Of a stretch of 49,063 nt of DNA, positions 27,749-36,139 are shown in pieces (the first letter of the stretch is position 1; every line of letters begins with the position of its first letter). The notes under the pieces are model-generated. The model saw only the letters and a list, made by a program, of their open reading frames with translations, made no database searches and was not told the origin of the DNA. Both the position numbers and the translations under genes were made by a program. The DNA is taken from the NCBI GenBank assembly GCA_013154375.1, contig JAADCR010000048.1, forward strand, positions 1-49,063. The letters are read 5' to 3'. The DNA is from Aquificota bacterium. Lineage in GTDB: Bacteria > Aquificota > Aquificia > Aquificales > Aquificaceae.

Positions 27749-28633
27749 GAGCTTCTCTTTAAGCCTGCAGACCGGGCATACCTCTCCCGCCGTCGGCTCG
27801 CCGCAGACTTTACAGCTTTTTAGCTCGGCTTTGTCGTCGGTGCGGAACCTCGGGTAGACCTTCCGCAGGTACTCGAGGTAAAAGCGGAGCTTCGTGCCCG
27901 GGAAGCGCTCCTCTATCTGGTTGAGAACCTGCTTGTAGAAGATGCTCGTCGCGTCCTCGGCAAACGGACACTCTTCTTCTATAAAGTCTATCCCCTCGAG
28001 AAGCGCGTAGAGGGCCGTCTCCTTCTCGGTAAACTTACAGAAGGGCTTAACTTTTCTTACGAAACCGCCTTCTTCCTTTAAGACGGGGTACTTCCGTCCT
28101 AAGTACTTCTCGTTCCAGTTTAAGACGCTCGCGAGCAGCGAGGAGGCCTCGTCGTCGAGGTTGTGGCCCGTGGCTACCACCTCGTAGCCTTCTTCTTTAG
28201 CCACTTTGTTGAAGTTGTAACGCTTTACGACGCCGCAGAGCGAGCAGGCCTCGCGCGAGGTGTGCTTTACCAGCTCGGGCAGACGGTCGAGCTCCTTAGA
28301 GAGGTCTTTAACGATTAGGCGGGCGCCCAGCTCGCGGGCGAACTTCTCCACTTTCTCCTTAGAGCGCTCCGAGTACTCCCCTATCCCGAGGTGGATGTAA
28401 AGCCCGTCGGCCCGATAGCCGAGTTTACGCAACACCTTCCAGAGGGCCAGACTGTCCTTACCGCCCGATACGGCCACGAGCACGCGCTCGTCTTCGGTAA
28501 ACATCTTAAACTCTTTAATCGTTCTCGCCGTATAGCGCTCGAACCACTCTACGAAGTGCTCTCGGCAGAGCGCGAGCCGGTGGTGGGGCATGTAAATAAC
28601 GGCCCGCTTACCGCAAATCCTGCACTTTTTCAT
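27728..28633 (-). CDS. ttuA: TtuA-like tRNA U54 2-sulfurtransferase (TtcA/TtuA family)
   Basis: Thiolates ribothymidine 54 in tRNA in thermophiles, raising tRNA melting temperature. 301 residues: an N-terminal zinc finger (Cys4, Cys7, Cys23, His26), PP-loop SGGKDS (56-61) and the [4Fe-4S] cysteines Cys130, Cys133 and Cys222. Those positions coincide with the ligands described for Thermus TtuA. A second C-terminal zinc motif is CxxC then CxxC (SCKVCGEP, EVCPVC). TAAATT lies 8 bases before the ATG. It is divergent from panD and the rhodanese, which could supply sulfur. It overlaps TolC by 21 bases. Confidence 0.9.
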   Translation of the reverse strand: MKKCRICGKRAVIYMPHHRLALCREHFVEWFERYTARTIKEFKMFTEDERVLVAVSGGKDSLALWKVLRKLGYRADGLYIHLGIGEYSERSKEKVEKFARELGARLIVKDLSKELDRLPELVKHTSREACSLCGVVKRYNFNKVAKEEGYEVVATGHNLDDEASSLLASVLNWNEKYLGRKYPVLKEEGGFVRKVKPFCKFTEKETALYALLEGIDFIEEECPFAEDATSIFYKQVLNQIEERFPGTKLRFYLEYLRKVYPRFRTDDKAELKSCKVCGEPTAGEVCPVCRLKEKLSAREAL

Positions 28634-28641
28634 AGAAAATG

Positions 28642-28647
28642 AATTTA
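28642..28647 (-). promoter_or_regulatory. -10 hexamer TAAATT for ttuA
   Basis: On the minus strand TAAATT is followed by 8 bases and the ttuA ATG, with no Shine-Dalgarno between. The divergent panD start lies 51 bases from the ttuA start and uses a strong Shine-Dalgarno. Confidence 0.5.
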
Positions 28648-28684
28648 GACGGCTTAAACTTATTTTTCTCGAGGAGGTCGGAGC

Positions 28685-29050
28685 GTGCTCAGGGTCGTGT
28701 TAAAGTCGAAGCTGCACCGTCTTACGGTTACGGGCGCGGACCTGCACTACGAGGGCAGCCTCTCGCTCGACGAGGAGCTTATGGAGCTTGCAGACCTCGT
28801 GCCTTTCGAGCGCGTCGACGTTTACAACATAAACAACGGCGCCCGCTTCCAGACTTACGTCATCCCCGCGCCGCGCGGCTCGGGCGAGGTTAAGCTCAAC
28901 GGCGCCGCCGCCCGTCTGGGCGCGGCGGGCGACCTTATTATCGTCGCTTCTTATGTGTACCTAAACGAGGAGGAGCTAAAGAGCTTTAAGCCTAAGCTCG
29001 TCTTCGTAGACGGGAGAAACCGGCCGCTTAAGGAGGCGCCCGTAGCTTGA
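28685..29050 (+). CDS. panD: Aspartate 1-decarboxylase precursor
   Basis: Makes beta-alanine for pantothenate. The precursor self-cleaves between Gly24 and Ser25 to create its pyruvoyl group; the site is visible in HYEGSLS (21-27). 121 residues, with the conserved [13 protein letters not shown] and [20 protein letters not shown]. Lys9 and Tyr22 region match the family. GTG start at 28685 has GAGGAGG 6-12 bases upstream. Its TGA overlaps the TTG start of the rhodanese gene, so the two are translationally coupled. Confidence 0.96.
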   Translation: MLRVVLKSKLHRLTVTGADLHYEGSLSLDEELMELADLVPFERVDVYNINNGARFQTYVIPAPRGSGEVKLNGAAARLGAAGDLIIVASYVYLNEEELKSFKPKLVFVDGRNRPLKEAPVA

Positions 29051-29358
29051 GCTTCCCGCGCGTGCCCGAGCTCTTTCCCGAAGAGGCCTACGAGCTGGCG
29101 CGTAACGAGCCGGTACTCTTTTTAGACGTCCGTACGCCCGAGGAGCACGCGCAGGAACGGATACCCGGCTCCGTGCTCGTGCCTCTTGACGAGCTTAGGC
29201 TCCGCTACCGGGAGCTGCCTAAAGACAAGAAGCTCGTCGTTTACTGCAGGAGCGGAGAGCGGAGCGCTTACGCCACTTACGCTCTCCGCCGATTAGGTTA
29301 CGAAGCTTACAACCTCGCCGGCGGCATCCTCGCGTGGCCCTACGAGACGGAGCCCTGA
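29047..29358 (+). CDS. Rhodanese-domain protein, single domain
   Basis: Small sulfurtransferase of 103 residues. The active-site cysteine is Cys67 in the loop CRSGERS, after [19 protein letters not shown] (24-42), and the C terminus ends NLAGGILAW. No signal peptide is seen, so it is cytosolic. TTG start at 29047 overlaps the panD stop (TTGA). Its 3' end overlaps glyA by 19 bases. Delivery of sulfur to the neighbouring TtuA, or handling of sulfane sulfur from the SQR-like enzyme, is a plausible but unproven role. Confidence 0.9.
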   Translation: MSFPRVPELFPEEAYELARNEPVLFLDVRTPEEHAQERIPGSVLVPLDELRLRYRELPKDKKLVVYCRSGERSAYATYALRRLGYEAYNLAGGILAWPYETEP

Positions 29359-30617
29359 AGCTCTTTTACCTTACGCATAAGCTCAGGGTAAAGCGGGAAG
29401 CGCTCGCACAGCTCCCTTACCTGAGCGCGGACGCGCTCTTGCGTCTTCTCGTCGTCTAAGGCGTTTAGTACCTCCGTTATCCAGCGGGCTATAAGGCGCA
29501 TCTCGTCCTCTTTCATCCCGCGCGTGGTGAGCGCCGCCGTTCCTATCCTTATCCCGCTCGTCTTGGTAGGCGGCAGCGGGTCGAAGGGTACGGCGTTCTT
29601 GTTGACCGTTATGCCCGCCTGCTCGAGCGCCTTCTCCGCCTCTTTACCCGTTATACCTTTGTCGCGCAGGTCTACGAGCACTATGTGCGAGTCCGTACCG
29701 CCGGTTACCACCCTAAAGCCCGCGCGCACGAGCTCCTCGGCCAGCACGCGCGCGTTCTTAACCACCTGCTCTGCGTAAGCCTTAAACTCGTCGCTCATGG
29801 CCTCCTTAAAGGCCACCGCCTTGGCGGCTATAACGTGCATAAGCGGCCCGCCCTGTATCCCCGGGAAGACCGCCTTGTCGACGGCCTTAGCAAACTCCTT
29901 AGTTGTTAAAATAAAGCCGCTGCGCGGGCCGCGGAGCGTCTTGTGCGTGGTGGAGGTGACGAACTGGGCGTAAGGGACCGGGTTGGGGTAGACGCCGCCG
30001 GCTATAAGGCCCGCGTAGTGGGCCATGTCTACCATAAAGAGCGCGCCCACCTCGTCGGCAATCTCGCGCATCTTGGCCCAGTCGAAGGTGCGCGGGTAGG
30101 CCGACGCACCGCCTACTATAAGCTTAGGCTTGTGCTCCTTGGCAAGACGGTAAAGCTGGTCGTAGTCAATAAGCTCCGTCTTGGGGTTTACGCCGTAGTG
30201 AACCACGCGGTAAAGCTTACCGCTGAAGTTAACCTTAGCCCCGTGCGTCAGGTGCCCGCCGTGCGCGAGGTCCATACCCATTATCGTGTCGCCCGGCTCT
30301 AAGACCGCAAAGTAGACCGCCATGTTAGCCTGAGAGCCCGAGTGAGGCTGGACGTTCGCGTGCTCCGCGCCGAAGAGCTTCTTAGCCCGCTCTATGGCCA
30401 GATTCTCCACCACGTCCACGAACTCGCACCCGCCGTAGTAGCGCTTACCCGGCAGACCCTCCGCGTACTTGTTCGTAAGCACGCTCCCCGTAGCCTCCAT
30501 AACCGCCAGAGAGGTAAAGTTCTCCGACGCTATCATCTCGAGGTTGTAAAACTGCCGCTCCAGCTCCTTAGCTACCGCTTGAAACACCTCGGGGTCCGTG
30601 CGGTACAGATGTTCCAT
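29340..30617 (-). CDS. glyA: Serine hydroxymethyltransferase
   Basis: PLP enzyme interconverting serine and glycine while charging tetrahydrofolate with a one-carbon unit; it links to metF. 425 residues, standard length. Motifs are [10 protein letters not shown] near the N terminus, [16 protein letters not shown], the PLP-lysine region [14 protein letters not shown] (about 222-235) and [18 protein letters not shown] lies 9 bases before the ATG with no Shine-Dalgarno, and the divergent fetB starts 25 bases away. Its 3' end overlaps the rhodanese gene by 19 bases. Confidence 0.97.
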   Translation of the reverse strand: MEHLYRTDPEVFQAVAKELERQFYNLEMIASENFTSLAVMEATGSVLTNKYAEGLPGKRYYGGCEFVDVVENLAIERAKKLFGAEHANVQPHSGSQANMAVYFAVLEPGDTIMGMDLAHGGHLTHGAKVNFSGKLYRVVHYGVNPKTELIDYDQLYRLAKEHKPKLIVGGASAYPRTFDWAKMREIADEVGALFMVDMAHYAGLIAGGVYPNPVPYAQFVTSTTHKTLRGPRSGFILTTKEFAKAVDKAVFPGIQGGPLMHVIAAKAVAFKEAMSDEFKAYAEQVVKNARVLAEELVRAGFRVVTGGTDSHIVLVDLRDKGITGKEAEKALEQAGITVNKNAVPFDPLPPTKTSGIRIGTAALTTRGMKEDEMRLIARWITEVLNALDDEKTQERVRAQVRELCERFPLYPELMRKVKELQGSVS

Positions 30618-30626
30618 AGTTCTCTA

Positions 30627-30634
30627 ATTATACT
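30627..30634. promoter_or_regulatory. Overlapping divergent -10 hexamers (glyA / fetB)
   Basis: ATTATACT reads TATAAT on minus (complement of 30627-30632), 9 bases before the glyA ATG, and TATACT on plus (30629-30634), 8 bases before the fetB ATG. The whole divergent gap is 25 bases. The same octamer occurs between the RND and SQR-like genes. Confidence 0.65.
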
Positions 30635-30642
30635 GTTTCACC

Positions 30643-31380
30643 ATGGGTGAGCTTAGCTACGCCCTCTCGTTCTCTCTCGTCCTTCTGGCCGTTCTCCTGT
30701 CGCGTCTCGGCCGTCTGGGTCTCGAGACGGAGCTGCTCGTCTCCTCTCTGCGCGCCTTTCTCCAGCTTCTGGCCCTCGGGCTCGTGCTTAACGAGCTTTT
30801 AACGCTTAAGGGCTTCCTCCGTACGCTCGCGGTACTGACGCTTATGAGCCTTTTTGCGAGCTTTATTTTTACCGAGCGCAGCAGGAGCCGCGCCCTCTTC
30901 CTGCCGGCCTTTGTTTCTATAAGCCTCTCGGCGGCCCTGCCCGCGGGTCTGCTCGTGGCCCAAGGCGTCTTAAAGCCCGTGGCGTGGGAGCTGCTGCCGC
31001 TGGGCGGGCTGCTTATAGGTAACACGCTAAACTCCCTAACGCTCTTTTACGAGCGGACCAAGGCCGAGATAAAAAGCCGGCGCGACGAGATAGAGGCCCG
31101 CGTAGCTTTAGGAGCAACGCTCTATCAGGCCCTCGAGGAGGTTATAAAGAGCGCCGTTAAAAACGCCCTTCTGCCTAAACTCAACTGGCTCCGCTCGGCG
31201 GGTCTCGTCCACGTACCGGGCGTGGCCGTGGGCATGCTGGCCGCGGGCGTCCCGCCCGTAAAGGCCGTCCTCTTTCAGGCCGCCGTCCTGTACGCCCTGC
31301 TGCTGGCGGGTCTGCTCTCGAGCTACGCGTTTGCCCTGCTTGCTTACGAGCGGCTCTTTAAAGAGAGCTTCCGCCTATAA
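30643..31380 (+). CDS. FetB/UPF0014-family ABC transporter permease
   Basis: 245-residue membrane protein with about six to seven hydrophobic segments. Family motifs include [17 protein letters not shown], a central [17 protein letters not shown] with [21 protein letters not shown], and [35 protein letters not shown]. coli FetB works with the ATPase FetA in iron export and oxidative-stress resistance. No FetA-like ATPase is adjacent, so the partner must lie elsewhere. The start is leaderless-looking (TATACT, 8 bases). Its stop codon lies within the -10 hexamer of the next gene. Confidence 0.87.
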   Translation: MGELSYALSFSLVLLAVLLSRLGRLGLETELLVSSLRAFLQLLALGLVLNELLTLKGFLRTLAVLTLMSLFASFIFTERSRSRALFLPAFVSISLSAALPAGLLVAQGVLKPVAWELLPLGGLLIGNTLNSLTLFYERTKAEIKSRRDEIEARVALGATLYQALEEVIKSAVKNALLPKLNWLRSAGLVHVPGVAVGMLAAGVPPVKAVLFQAAVLYALLLAGLLSSYAFALLAYERLFKESFRL

Positions 31381-31381
31381 T
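31376..31381 (+). promoter_or_regulatory. -10 hexamer TATAAT for the SPFH gene, built on the fetB stop
   Basis: TATAAT contains the fetB TAA stop and is followed by 7 bases and the ATG at 31389. Perfect consensus, no Shine-Dalgarno. Confidence 0.6.
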
Positions 31382-31388
31382 AAAGCTC

Positions 31389-32144
31389 ATGGAGGCTCCG
31401 CCGCTTATAGCCTTAGGCGTCGTTGCGCTCTTTTTCCTCCTCTCGGCCGTAAAGGTCATACCCGAGTACGAGCGGGCCGTCGTGTTCCGTCTCGGCCGCG
31501 TCATAGGTGCCAAAGGCCCCGGCCTTATACTGCTTATCCCCATCATAGACCGGATGGTCCGCGTCTCTTTAAGAACCATAACCTTAGACGTCCCCACGCA
31601 GGACGTAGTTACGCGCGACAACGTCTCGGTACAGGTCGACGCGGTGGTCTACTTCCGCGTCGTAGACCCCGTAAAAGCCATAGTAGAGGTGGAAGACTTC
31701 CTCTACGCCACCTCCCAGATAGCCCAGACCACGCTAAGAAGCGTCTGCGGTGAGGCGGACCTCGACGAGCTTCTCTCCCAACGCGAGAAGATTAACCGGA
31801 AGCTCCAAGAAATCATAGACCGCCAGACCGACCCGTGGGGCGTTAAAGTCATAGCCGTGGAGCTTAAAAAGATAGACCTGCCCGAAGAGCTCCGTAAAGC
31901 CCTCGCCCGTCAGGCCGAAGCGGAGCGCGAGAGGAGGGCGAAAATTATCAGTGCCGAGGCCGAGTACCAAGCCGCCCAGAAGCTTAAAGAGGCCGCCCGC
32001 ATCCTCTCCGAAGAGCCCGCCGCCTTACAGCTCAGGTACCTCGAGACGCTCCACACCATAGGCCTTAACAACGCCAAAACCATCGTGCTGCCCGTACCCC
32101 TCGAGCTGGCCAAGTTTTTAGAGAAGCAGACTAAAGAAGATTGA
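31389..32144 (+). CDS. SPFH-domain protein (slipin/stomatin-like)
   Basis: Membrane-anchored scaffold of the prohibitin/stomatin superfamily. 251 residues: one N-terminal membrane segment (about 4-20), then the SPFH domain with [43 protein letters not shown] and [25 protein letters not shown] charged Ala/Glu-rich coiled coil (about 170-215, [23 protein letters not shown] split over that region) follows. Slipins are often paired with an NfeD protease-like protein, but none is adjacent here. It ends in a TGATAA double stop followed by a small hairpin. Confidence 0.93.
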   Translation: MEAPPLIALGVVALFFLLSAVKVIPEYERAVVFRLGRVIGAKGPGLILLIPIIDRMVRVSLRTITLDVPTQDVVTRDNVSVQVDAVVYFRVVDPVKAIVEVEDFLYATSQIAQTTLRSVCGEADLDELLSQREKINRKLQEIIDRQTDPWGVKVIAVELKKIDLPEELRKALARQAEAERERRAKIISAEAEYQAAQKLKEAARILSEEPAALQLRYLETLHTIGLNNAKTIVLPVPLELAKFLEKQTKED

Positions 32145-32149
32145 TAAAG

Positions 32150-32178
32150 ACCCCTTCGGGGTAGATATTTATATTCTT
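32150..32178 (+). terminator. Short hairpin after the SPFH gene
   Basis: ACCCC-TTC-GGGGT (32150-32162) is followed by an AT-rich tail rather than a pure T-run. It also overlaps the start of the next promoter (TATTTA at 32166-32171). Weak terminator candidate. Confidence 0.45.
32166..32171 (+). promoter_or_regulatory. -10-like TATTTA for the DnaC-like gene
   Basis: TATTTA is 7 bases before the ATG at 32179, with no Shine-Dalgarno between. Confidence 0.4.
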
Positions 32179-32865
32179 ATGGTCTGCGAGCGCTGCTCGG
32201 GTACGGGCTTTATAAAGGTAAACGACAACACCGTAAAGCTCTGCGACTGCCGTAAAAAGCAGCTCAAGCCCGAAGAGCACATGGGCATACCCAAGCGCTT
32301 CGCCTCGGCCGAGTTTAGCACCTACAAAGCAAAAAGCGAGCACCAGAAGCTCCTCCTCAGGGCCGTCGTGAACTTCGTCCTCAAGTTCGACCCCTCGAGC
32401 GGGAAGGGCATAACGCTCGTAGGCCCTCCGGGCATAGGCAAGACGCACCTCGCCGTCTCGGCGCTTAAGGAGCTGTTCCGGAGAAAGGGCGTAAAGGGTT
32501 ACTTCTTCGACACGAAAGACCTCATATACCGGATAAGACGGGCCATGGACGAAGGCCGGGACGCCCGCCTCATAAAGGCCGTCACCACGCACCCGCTTAT
32601 AGTGCTCGACGACCTCGGCTCGGAACGGCTGAACGACTGGCAGCGCGAGCTTATAGCCTACGTCATCACGCAGCGCTACAACAACCTCAAGAGCACCATA
32701 GTAACCACCAACTACCCGCTCTTCGGCGACGAAGGAGAAGACCTCGCCTCCCGTCTGGGCGAGGGCGTGGTCTCCAAGCTCGTGGAGATGAACGAGCCCG
32801 TCGTGGTCACCGGGCCCGACTACCGCCGGAGGCGGTCTTTACCCCCAACCCAGCTTTTCTCTTAG
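32179..32865 (+). CDS. DnaC/IstB-like AAA+ ATPase with N-terminal zinc motif
   Basis: Predicted replicative helicase loader or primosomal ATPase. 228 residues: zinc-binding Cys3, Cys6, Cys22 and Cys24 at the N terminus, Walker A GPPGIGKTH (82-90), Walker B LIVLDDLGSER (140-150) and sensor-1 asparagine at 178 (TTNYP). This zinc finger plus AAA+ layout resembles Aquifex DnaC. There is no adjacent transposase, so IstB is unlikely. It is the last gene of the fetB-SPFH-ATPase plus run and overlaps nadK by 27 bases at the 3' end. Confidence 0.87.
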   Translation: MVCERCSGTGFIKVNDNTVKLCDCRKKQLKPEEHMGIPKRFASAEFSTYKAKSEHQKLLLRAVVNFVLKFDPSSGKGITLVGPPGIGKTHLAVSALKELFRRKGVKGYFFDTKDLIYRIRRAMDEGRDARLIKAVTTHPLIVLDDLGSERLNDWQRELIAYVITQRYNNLKSTIVTTNYPLFGDEGEDLASRLGEGVVSKLVEMNEPVVVTGPDYRRRRSLPPTQLFS

Positions 32866-33651
32866 TAAAGAGAAAAACGAGCGCTCGGGGTGTGCCACCG
32901 TAAGGCACTCGTAGCGCGAGGGCTTCACGAGCACCTCCTCACCCCCCTCGAGCGGCACCACCTTCTGGCCGTCGAGCGTCAAGACCGAGGCCTCGGGTGC
33001 GCGGAGCTTTACCGTAAACTGCGGCGGTAAAATCAGCGGCCGGTCCGTAAGCGTGTGCGGGCAGACGGGCACGAACAGCAGACTCCTCGACTCGGGCATC
33101 ATAATGGGCCCGCCCGCCGAGAGCGCGTAAGCCGTAGAGCCGGTAGGCGTAGAGACGATGACCCCGTCGCCGAAAACCTCCATGAGCTTCTCCTCGTCGG
33201 CGAAAGCCTCTATCTTTACCAGCCTCGATATGGTGCTCTTAGACACCACCGCGTCGTTCAGGTAGTTGCCCAAGTAGCGCGTCCTACCGCCCTTTTTTAG
33301 GTATGCGTCGAGCATCATCCGGCGCACCAAGCGGGCCCCGCCGCGGAGCACTTTAGGTAGGTACCTTTTAAGCTCCTCTTTTCTAAACTCCGTTAAAAAG
33401 CCGAACCGCCCTTCGTTCACGCCCATAAGCGGCACGCCCGCCCTCGAGGCAAGACGGGCCGCGCTTAAGAAGGTCCCGTCCCCGCCTATAACCACGAACA
33501 GCCCGTAACGGGAGGGCTTTACGCGCCTGAGCGCCCGCTCGCGGTTTACCACGCGGTCGTACTCAACGCCCAGCTCCTTAAGAAGCTCTTGGACGAACCT
33601 GAGCGTCTCGCGTGCCCTCTTCGAGTCTTTAAAGACGAGGAGAACCCTCAT
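32839..33651 (-). CDS. nadK: NAD kinase
   Basis: Phosphorylates NAD to NADP. ATG at 33651 is chosen because it overlaps the gmhA TGA (ATGA) and starts with the family-typical RVLLVFKD. An upstream in-frame ATG at 33702 would lie inside gmhA. About 270 residues. Motifs: FVVIGGDGTFLSAAR (catalytic Asp in GGDG), GVNEGRFGFLTEF, the NE/D segment YLNDAVVSKS and DGVIVSTPTGSTAYALSAGGP. It is last in the rpsA-HU-gmhA-nadK run. Confidence 0.95.
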   Translation of the reverse strand: MRVLLVFKDSKRARETLRFVQELLKELGVEYDRVVNRERALRRVKPSRYGLFVVIGGDGTFLSAARLASRAGVPLMGVNEGRFGFLTEFRKEELKRYLPKVLRGGARLVRRMMLDAYLKKGGRTRYLGNYLNDAVVSKSTISRLVKIEAFADEEKLMEVFGDGVIVSTPTGSTAYALSAGGPIMMPESRSLLFVPVCPHTLTDRPLILPPQFTVKLRAPEASVLTLDGQKVVPLEGGEEVLVKPSRYECLTVAHPERSFFSLLREKLGWG

Positions 33652-34211
33652 AACAGCTCGTCGATAAGCTCGCAGAGCGCGTGCCCGAGCGTTACGTGAC
33701 ACTCCTGTATCCGGGGCGTCTCGTCCGAAGGGACTATAAAGACGAGCTCCGCCACCTCTTTTACCTTCCCCCCGTCGCGGCCCGTAAAGGCCACGGTTAA
33801 GGCGCCGAGCTGACGGGCCTTTAAAAGGCCCCTTATCACGTTAGGCGAGTTACCCGAGGTGGTTATCCCTATAGCCACGTCGCCGGGCCGGCAGAGTGCC
33901 TCGACCTGACGCTCAAAGACGAGCTCAAACCCGTAGTCGTTGCCTACGGCTGTCAAGACGGAGCTGTCCGTGGTTAAAGCTACGGCCGGTAAAGCTCCGC
34001 GCTCTTTCTTAAACCGGCCCACGAGCTCAGCGGCTATGTGTTGTGCGTCGGCGGCGCTCCCGCCGTTACCGAACAGAAGCACCTTCCCGCCGGCGCGGAG
34101 CCGCTCGGCCACGAGCTCGGCGAGCTTAACCACCTCGTCTTCGTAACGGCTTAAAAAGGCCTCCTTTACGCGGGCGCTCTCGAGGAAGGCTTTCCGTACG
34201 AGCTCCCTCAT
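33648..34211 (-). CDS. gmhA: Phosphoheptose isomerase
   Basis: Isomerises sedoheptulose 7-phosphate to D-glycero-manno-heptose 7-phosphate, the first step toward lipopolysaccharide core heptose. 187 residues with a SIS domain: KVLLFGNGGSAADAQHIAAELVGRF (about 43-67, split here by the sugar-phosphate loop), AIGITTSGNSPNVI and QECHVTLGHALCELI near the C terminus with the histidine ligands. ATGA overlaps join it to HU upstream and nadK downstream. Together with the GT9 gene it argues for a heptose-containing outer membrane. Confidence 0.93.
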   Translation of the reverse strand: MRELVRKAFLESARVKEAFLSRYEDEVVKLAELVAERLRAGGKVLLFGNGGSAADAQHIAAELVGRFKKERGALPAVALTTDSSVLTAVGNDYGFELVFERQVEALCRPGDVAIGITTSGNSPNVIRGLLKARQLGALTVAFTGRDGGKVKEVAELVFIVPSDETPRIQECHVTLGHALCELIDELL

Positions 34212-34483
34212 CCCTCTCTGTAGAAGGTTTTACTGGGTTTAAAGACCACCACGCGCCGCTCGGGAATAGTTATGGCTTTCATCCGCTTTAAGTCCATCCC
34301 TTTTTTGGCTTTACGCGTCTTTACCGTAAAGGTGCCGAAGCCCGAGACCTGTACGCGCCCGTGACGGAGAATGCCTTCCACGAGGATGTCGAAAAGCTCC
34401 CTTATAAGCTCGTACGCCTCCGTCTTGGCTATCTTACCGCCCGAGGCTTCCGAGACGCGTGCGGCGAGCTTCTTCTTCGTCAT
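34208..34483 (-). CDS. HU/IHF-family DNA-binding protein
   Basis: Small nucleoid protein of 91 residues. ATG at 34483 overlaps the rpsA TGA (ATGA); another ATG four codons upstream is inside rpsA and less likely. Family features are MTKKKLAARVSEASG at the N terminus, a DNA-contacting arm with VQVSGFGTFTVKTRKAKKG (about 45-63), then ITIPERRVVVFKPSKTFY. The arm has IPERR where many HU proteins have the NPxTG-type tip, which may tune binding. HU or IHF-like cannot be decided. Confidence 0.93.
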   Translation of the reverse strand: MTKKKLAARVSEASGGKIAKTEAYELIRELFDILVEGILRHGRVQVSGFGTFTVKTRKAKKGMDLKRMKAITIPERRVVVFKPSKTFYREG

Positions 34484-36084
34484 TGCATCTTCCACTTCTT
34501 CTTCAGTATCTCGCCGAGCTTAAACCCGCCGCTGCTGGAAGAGCTGGCAAGCACTTCTTGCTTCTCTTCCTCCGGCAGCTCTTCCATAAGAGCCTTAAGG
34601 CTGAAAGTTATCTTACCCTCTTTAGGGTTAAGGTCTATTATCTTAACCTCGTACTCTTGGCCCGGCTTGGGCTTTACGTGCCTCGGCACCTCCGAGAAGG
34701 GTAGCAGACCTTCCACGCCCTCGGGCAGGGCCAAGAAGGCTCCGAAGGGAGCCAGCTCTTTTACCGGGAGCTTGACCACGTCGCCCACCTTGTAGTTCTG
34801 GGCCACCTTCTCCCACGGGTTCTCCGTCAGCTGCTTTATCCCGAGCTTGACGAACCTGCCTTCCGTCCCGAGCACCGCAAACTCGCGCTCCTCGCCCTCT
34901 TTAAGTACTTCCTCAACCTTTTTGGGACGCGTCCACGAGAGGTCGCTCCTGTGAACGACGCCCTTCACGCCCTCCTCGAGCTCCACCACGGCCCTGCTGC
35001 CCTCTATCTTAAGCACCTTACCCTTAACCTTAGAGCCTACGGGGTGCTTCTGGACGAACTCCTCCCAAGGTCTGGGCTGGGCCCGCTTTATAGACAGGAT
35101 TAGCCGGGGGCGCTTAGGCTCGAGCCTTAGTATGCGGACCTTAACCGCGTCGCCCTTCTTAAACTCGGGCTTACCTTCCCACGCGAGCTCCTCCTCGGGC
35201 ACGAAGCCCTCCACGCCCTCCGTAACCTCTACCGTAAGGCCCTTGGGCGTGACGGCTACTACTTTGCCTTCCAGCAGGTCCCCCTCTTTGTGCTCTTGGG
35301 CAAACTTCTCCCACGGGTTGCCCTTAAGCTCCCTGAGCGAGACGACGATAAAGCCTTTCTCGCGGTCTACGCGCTTAACTTTGGCCTTCAGCTTCTCCCC
35401 TACGTCGGTGTAGTTGTACGGGTTTCTGTCCCTACCCCAAGAGAGCTCCTCTTTAGGTAAGAACGCCCTGAGGGCGTTCTCTACGAGCATGGTAACGCCT
35501 TTGTTCGGGTCAATCTTTATAACGCGGCCCTCTACCACGTCGCCGGGCTTAAGGGCGTTTAACAGCTCCTGCTTCTTCTTCTCGCGCTGCTCTTCGAGGT
35601 AGAGCTTGTGCGAGAGGACTATCTGAGGCTTGCGGCCGAGCTTTACGTCTTTTACCTTAAACGCGAGCGTCTGGCCCTCCTTAACGCGTCTGCCCGTCTC
35701 TTCGAAGGGTAGAAGGGCCTTAACGCCGTTAACGTCTACCAGAAAGCCGCCCCGCGTCTTTCTCTCGATGCGGCCGACGACCTCTCTCCCTTCCTTGTGA
35801 GCTTCTACGAGCTTCTGGAGCTCCTTCTGGGCCTCTAAAGGCTTTCTCGAGAGCACGGGGTTAGGCAGGCGGGGCGAGAAGCGTACGACGACCGCCTCTA
35901 CCTCGTCGCCCTCTTTTACGTCGGGCAGCTCTTCGCGGGATATGACGGCCTCGGTCTTGTAGCCTACGTCGACGAAAACCGTGTCACCCGAGACCTTAAC
36001 GACCTTACCCTTTACCACTTGGCCTTTACGAATCTCCTCGGGAAGGGATAGGGACTCTTCGAGGAGTTTCTCAAATTCGTTCAT
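34480..36084 (-). CDS. rpsA: Ribosomal protein S1 (six S1 domains)
   Basis: RNA-binding ribosomal protein that helps mRNAs onto the 30S subunit. 534 residues with six S1/OB repeats at roughly 20-90, 100-165, 185-255, 270-335, 350-420 and 435-505; repeated cores such as GKVVKVSGDTVFVDVGYK, GKVVAVTPKGLTVEV and LAPFGAFLALPEGVEGL are visible. It has its own sigma-70-type promoter and a GGAGG ribosome site 6 bases before the ATG, unlike the leaderless genes around it. It leads the rpsA-HU-gmhA-nadK run. A strong Shine-Dalgarno on this gene suggests autoregulation could occur in the leader. Confidence 0.95.
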   Translation of the reverse strand: MNEFEKLLEESLSLPEEIRKGQVVKGKVVKVSGDTVFVDVGYKTEAVISREELPDVKEGDEVEAVVVRFSPRLPNPVLSRKPLEAQKELQKLVEAHKEGREVVGRIERKTRGGFLVDVNGVKALLPFEETGRRVKEGQTLAFKVKDVKLGRKPQIVLSHKLYLEEQREKKKQELLNALKPGDVVEGRVIKIDPNKGVTMLVENALRAFLPKEELSWGRDRNPYNYTDVGEKLKAKVKRVDREKGFIVVSLRELKGNPWEKFAQEHKEGDLLEGKVVAVTPKGLTVEVTEGVEGFVPEEELAWEGKPEFKKGDAVKVRILRLEPKRPRLILSIKRAQPRPWEEFVQKHPVGSKVKGKVLKIEGSRAVVELEEGVKGVVHRSDLSWTRPKKVEEVLKEGEEREFAVLGTEGRFVKLGIKQLTENPWEKVAQNYKVGDVVKLPVKELAPFGAFLALPEGVEGLLPFSEVPRHVKPKPGQEYEVKIIDLNPKEGKITFSLKALMEELPEEEKQEVLASSSSSGGFKLGEILKKKWKMQ

Positions 36085-36107
36085 AAACTGCCTCCAGAGA
36101 TTAGTTT

Positions 36108-36136
36108 ATTATAGGGAGCGTAAGGGTCTAATTCAA
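36108..36136 (-). promoter_or_regulatory. Promoter for rpsA
   Basis: On minus: TTGAAT (complement of 36131-36136), 17 bases, TATAAT (complement of 36108-36113). The leader is about 17-20 bases and includes GGAGG close to the ATG. The promoter lies directly after the trmD stop. Confidence 0.8.
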
Positions 36137-36139
36137 ACT

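Noticed and set aside
30327-30650. Plus-strand open frame running up to fetB
   Set aside because: It is antisense to glyA and lacks protein-like composition; fetB starts at 30643.
34480-34495. HU starting at the ATG at 34495
   Set aside because: It would lie inside rpsA; the ATG at 34483 forms an ATGA overlap and starts at the family N terminus.
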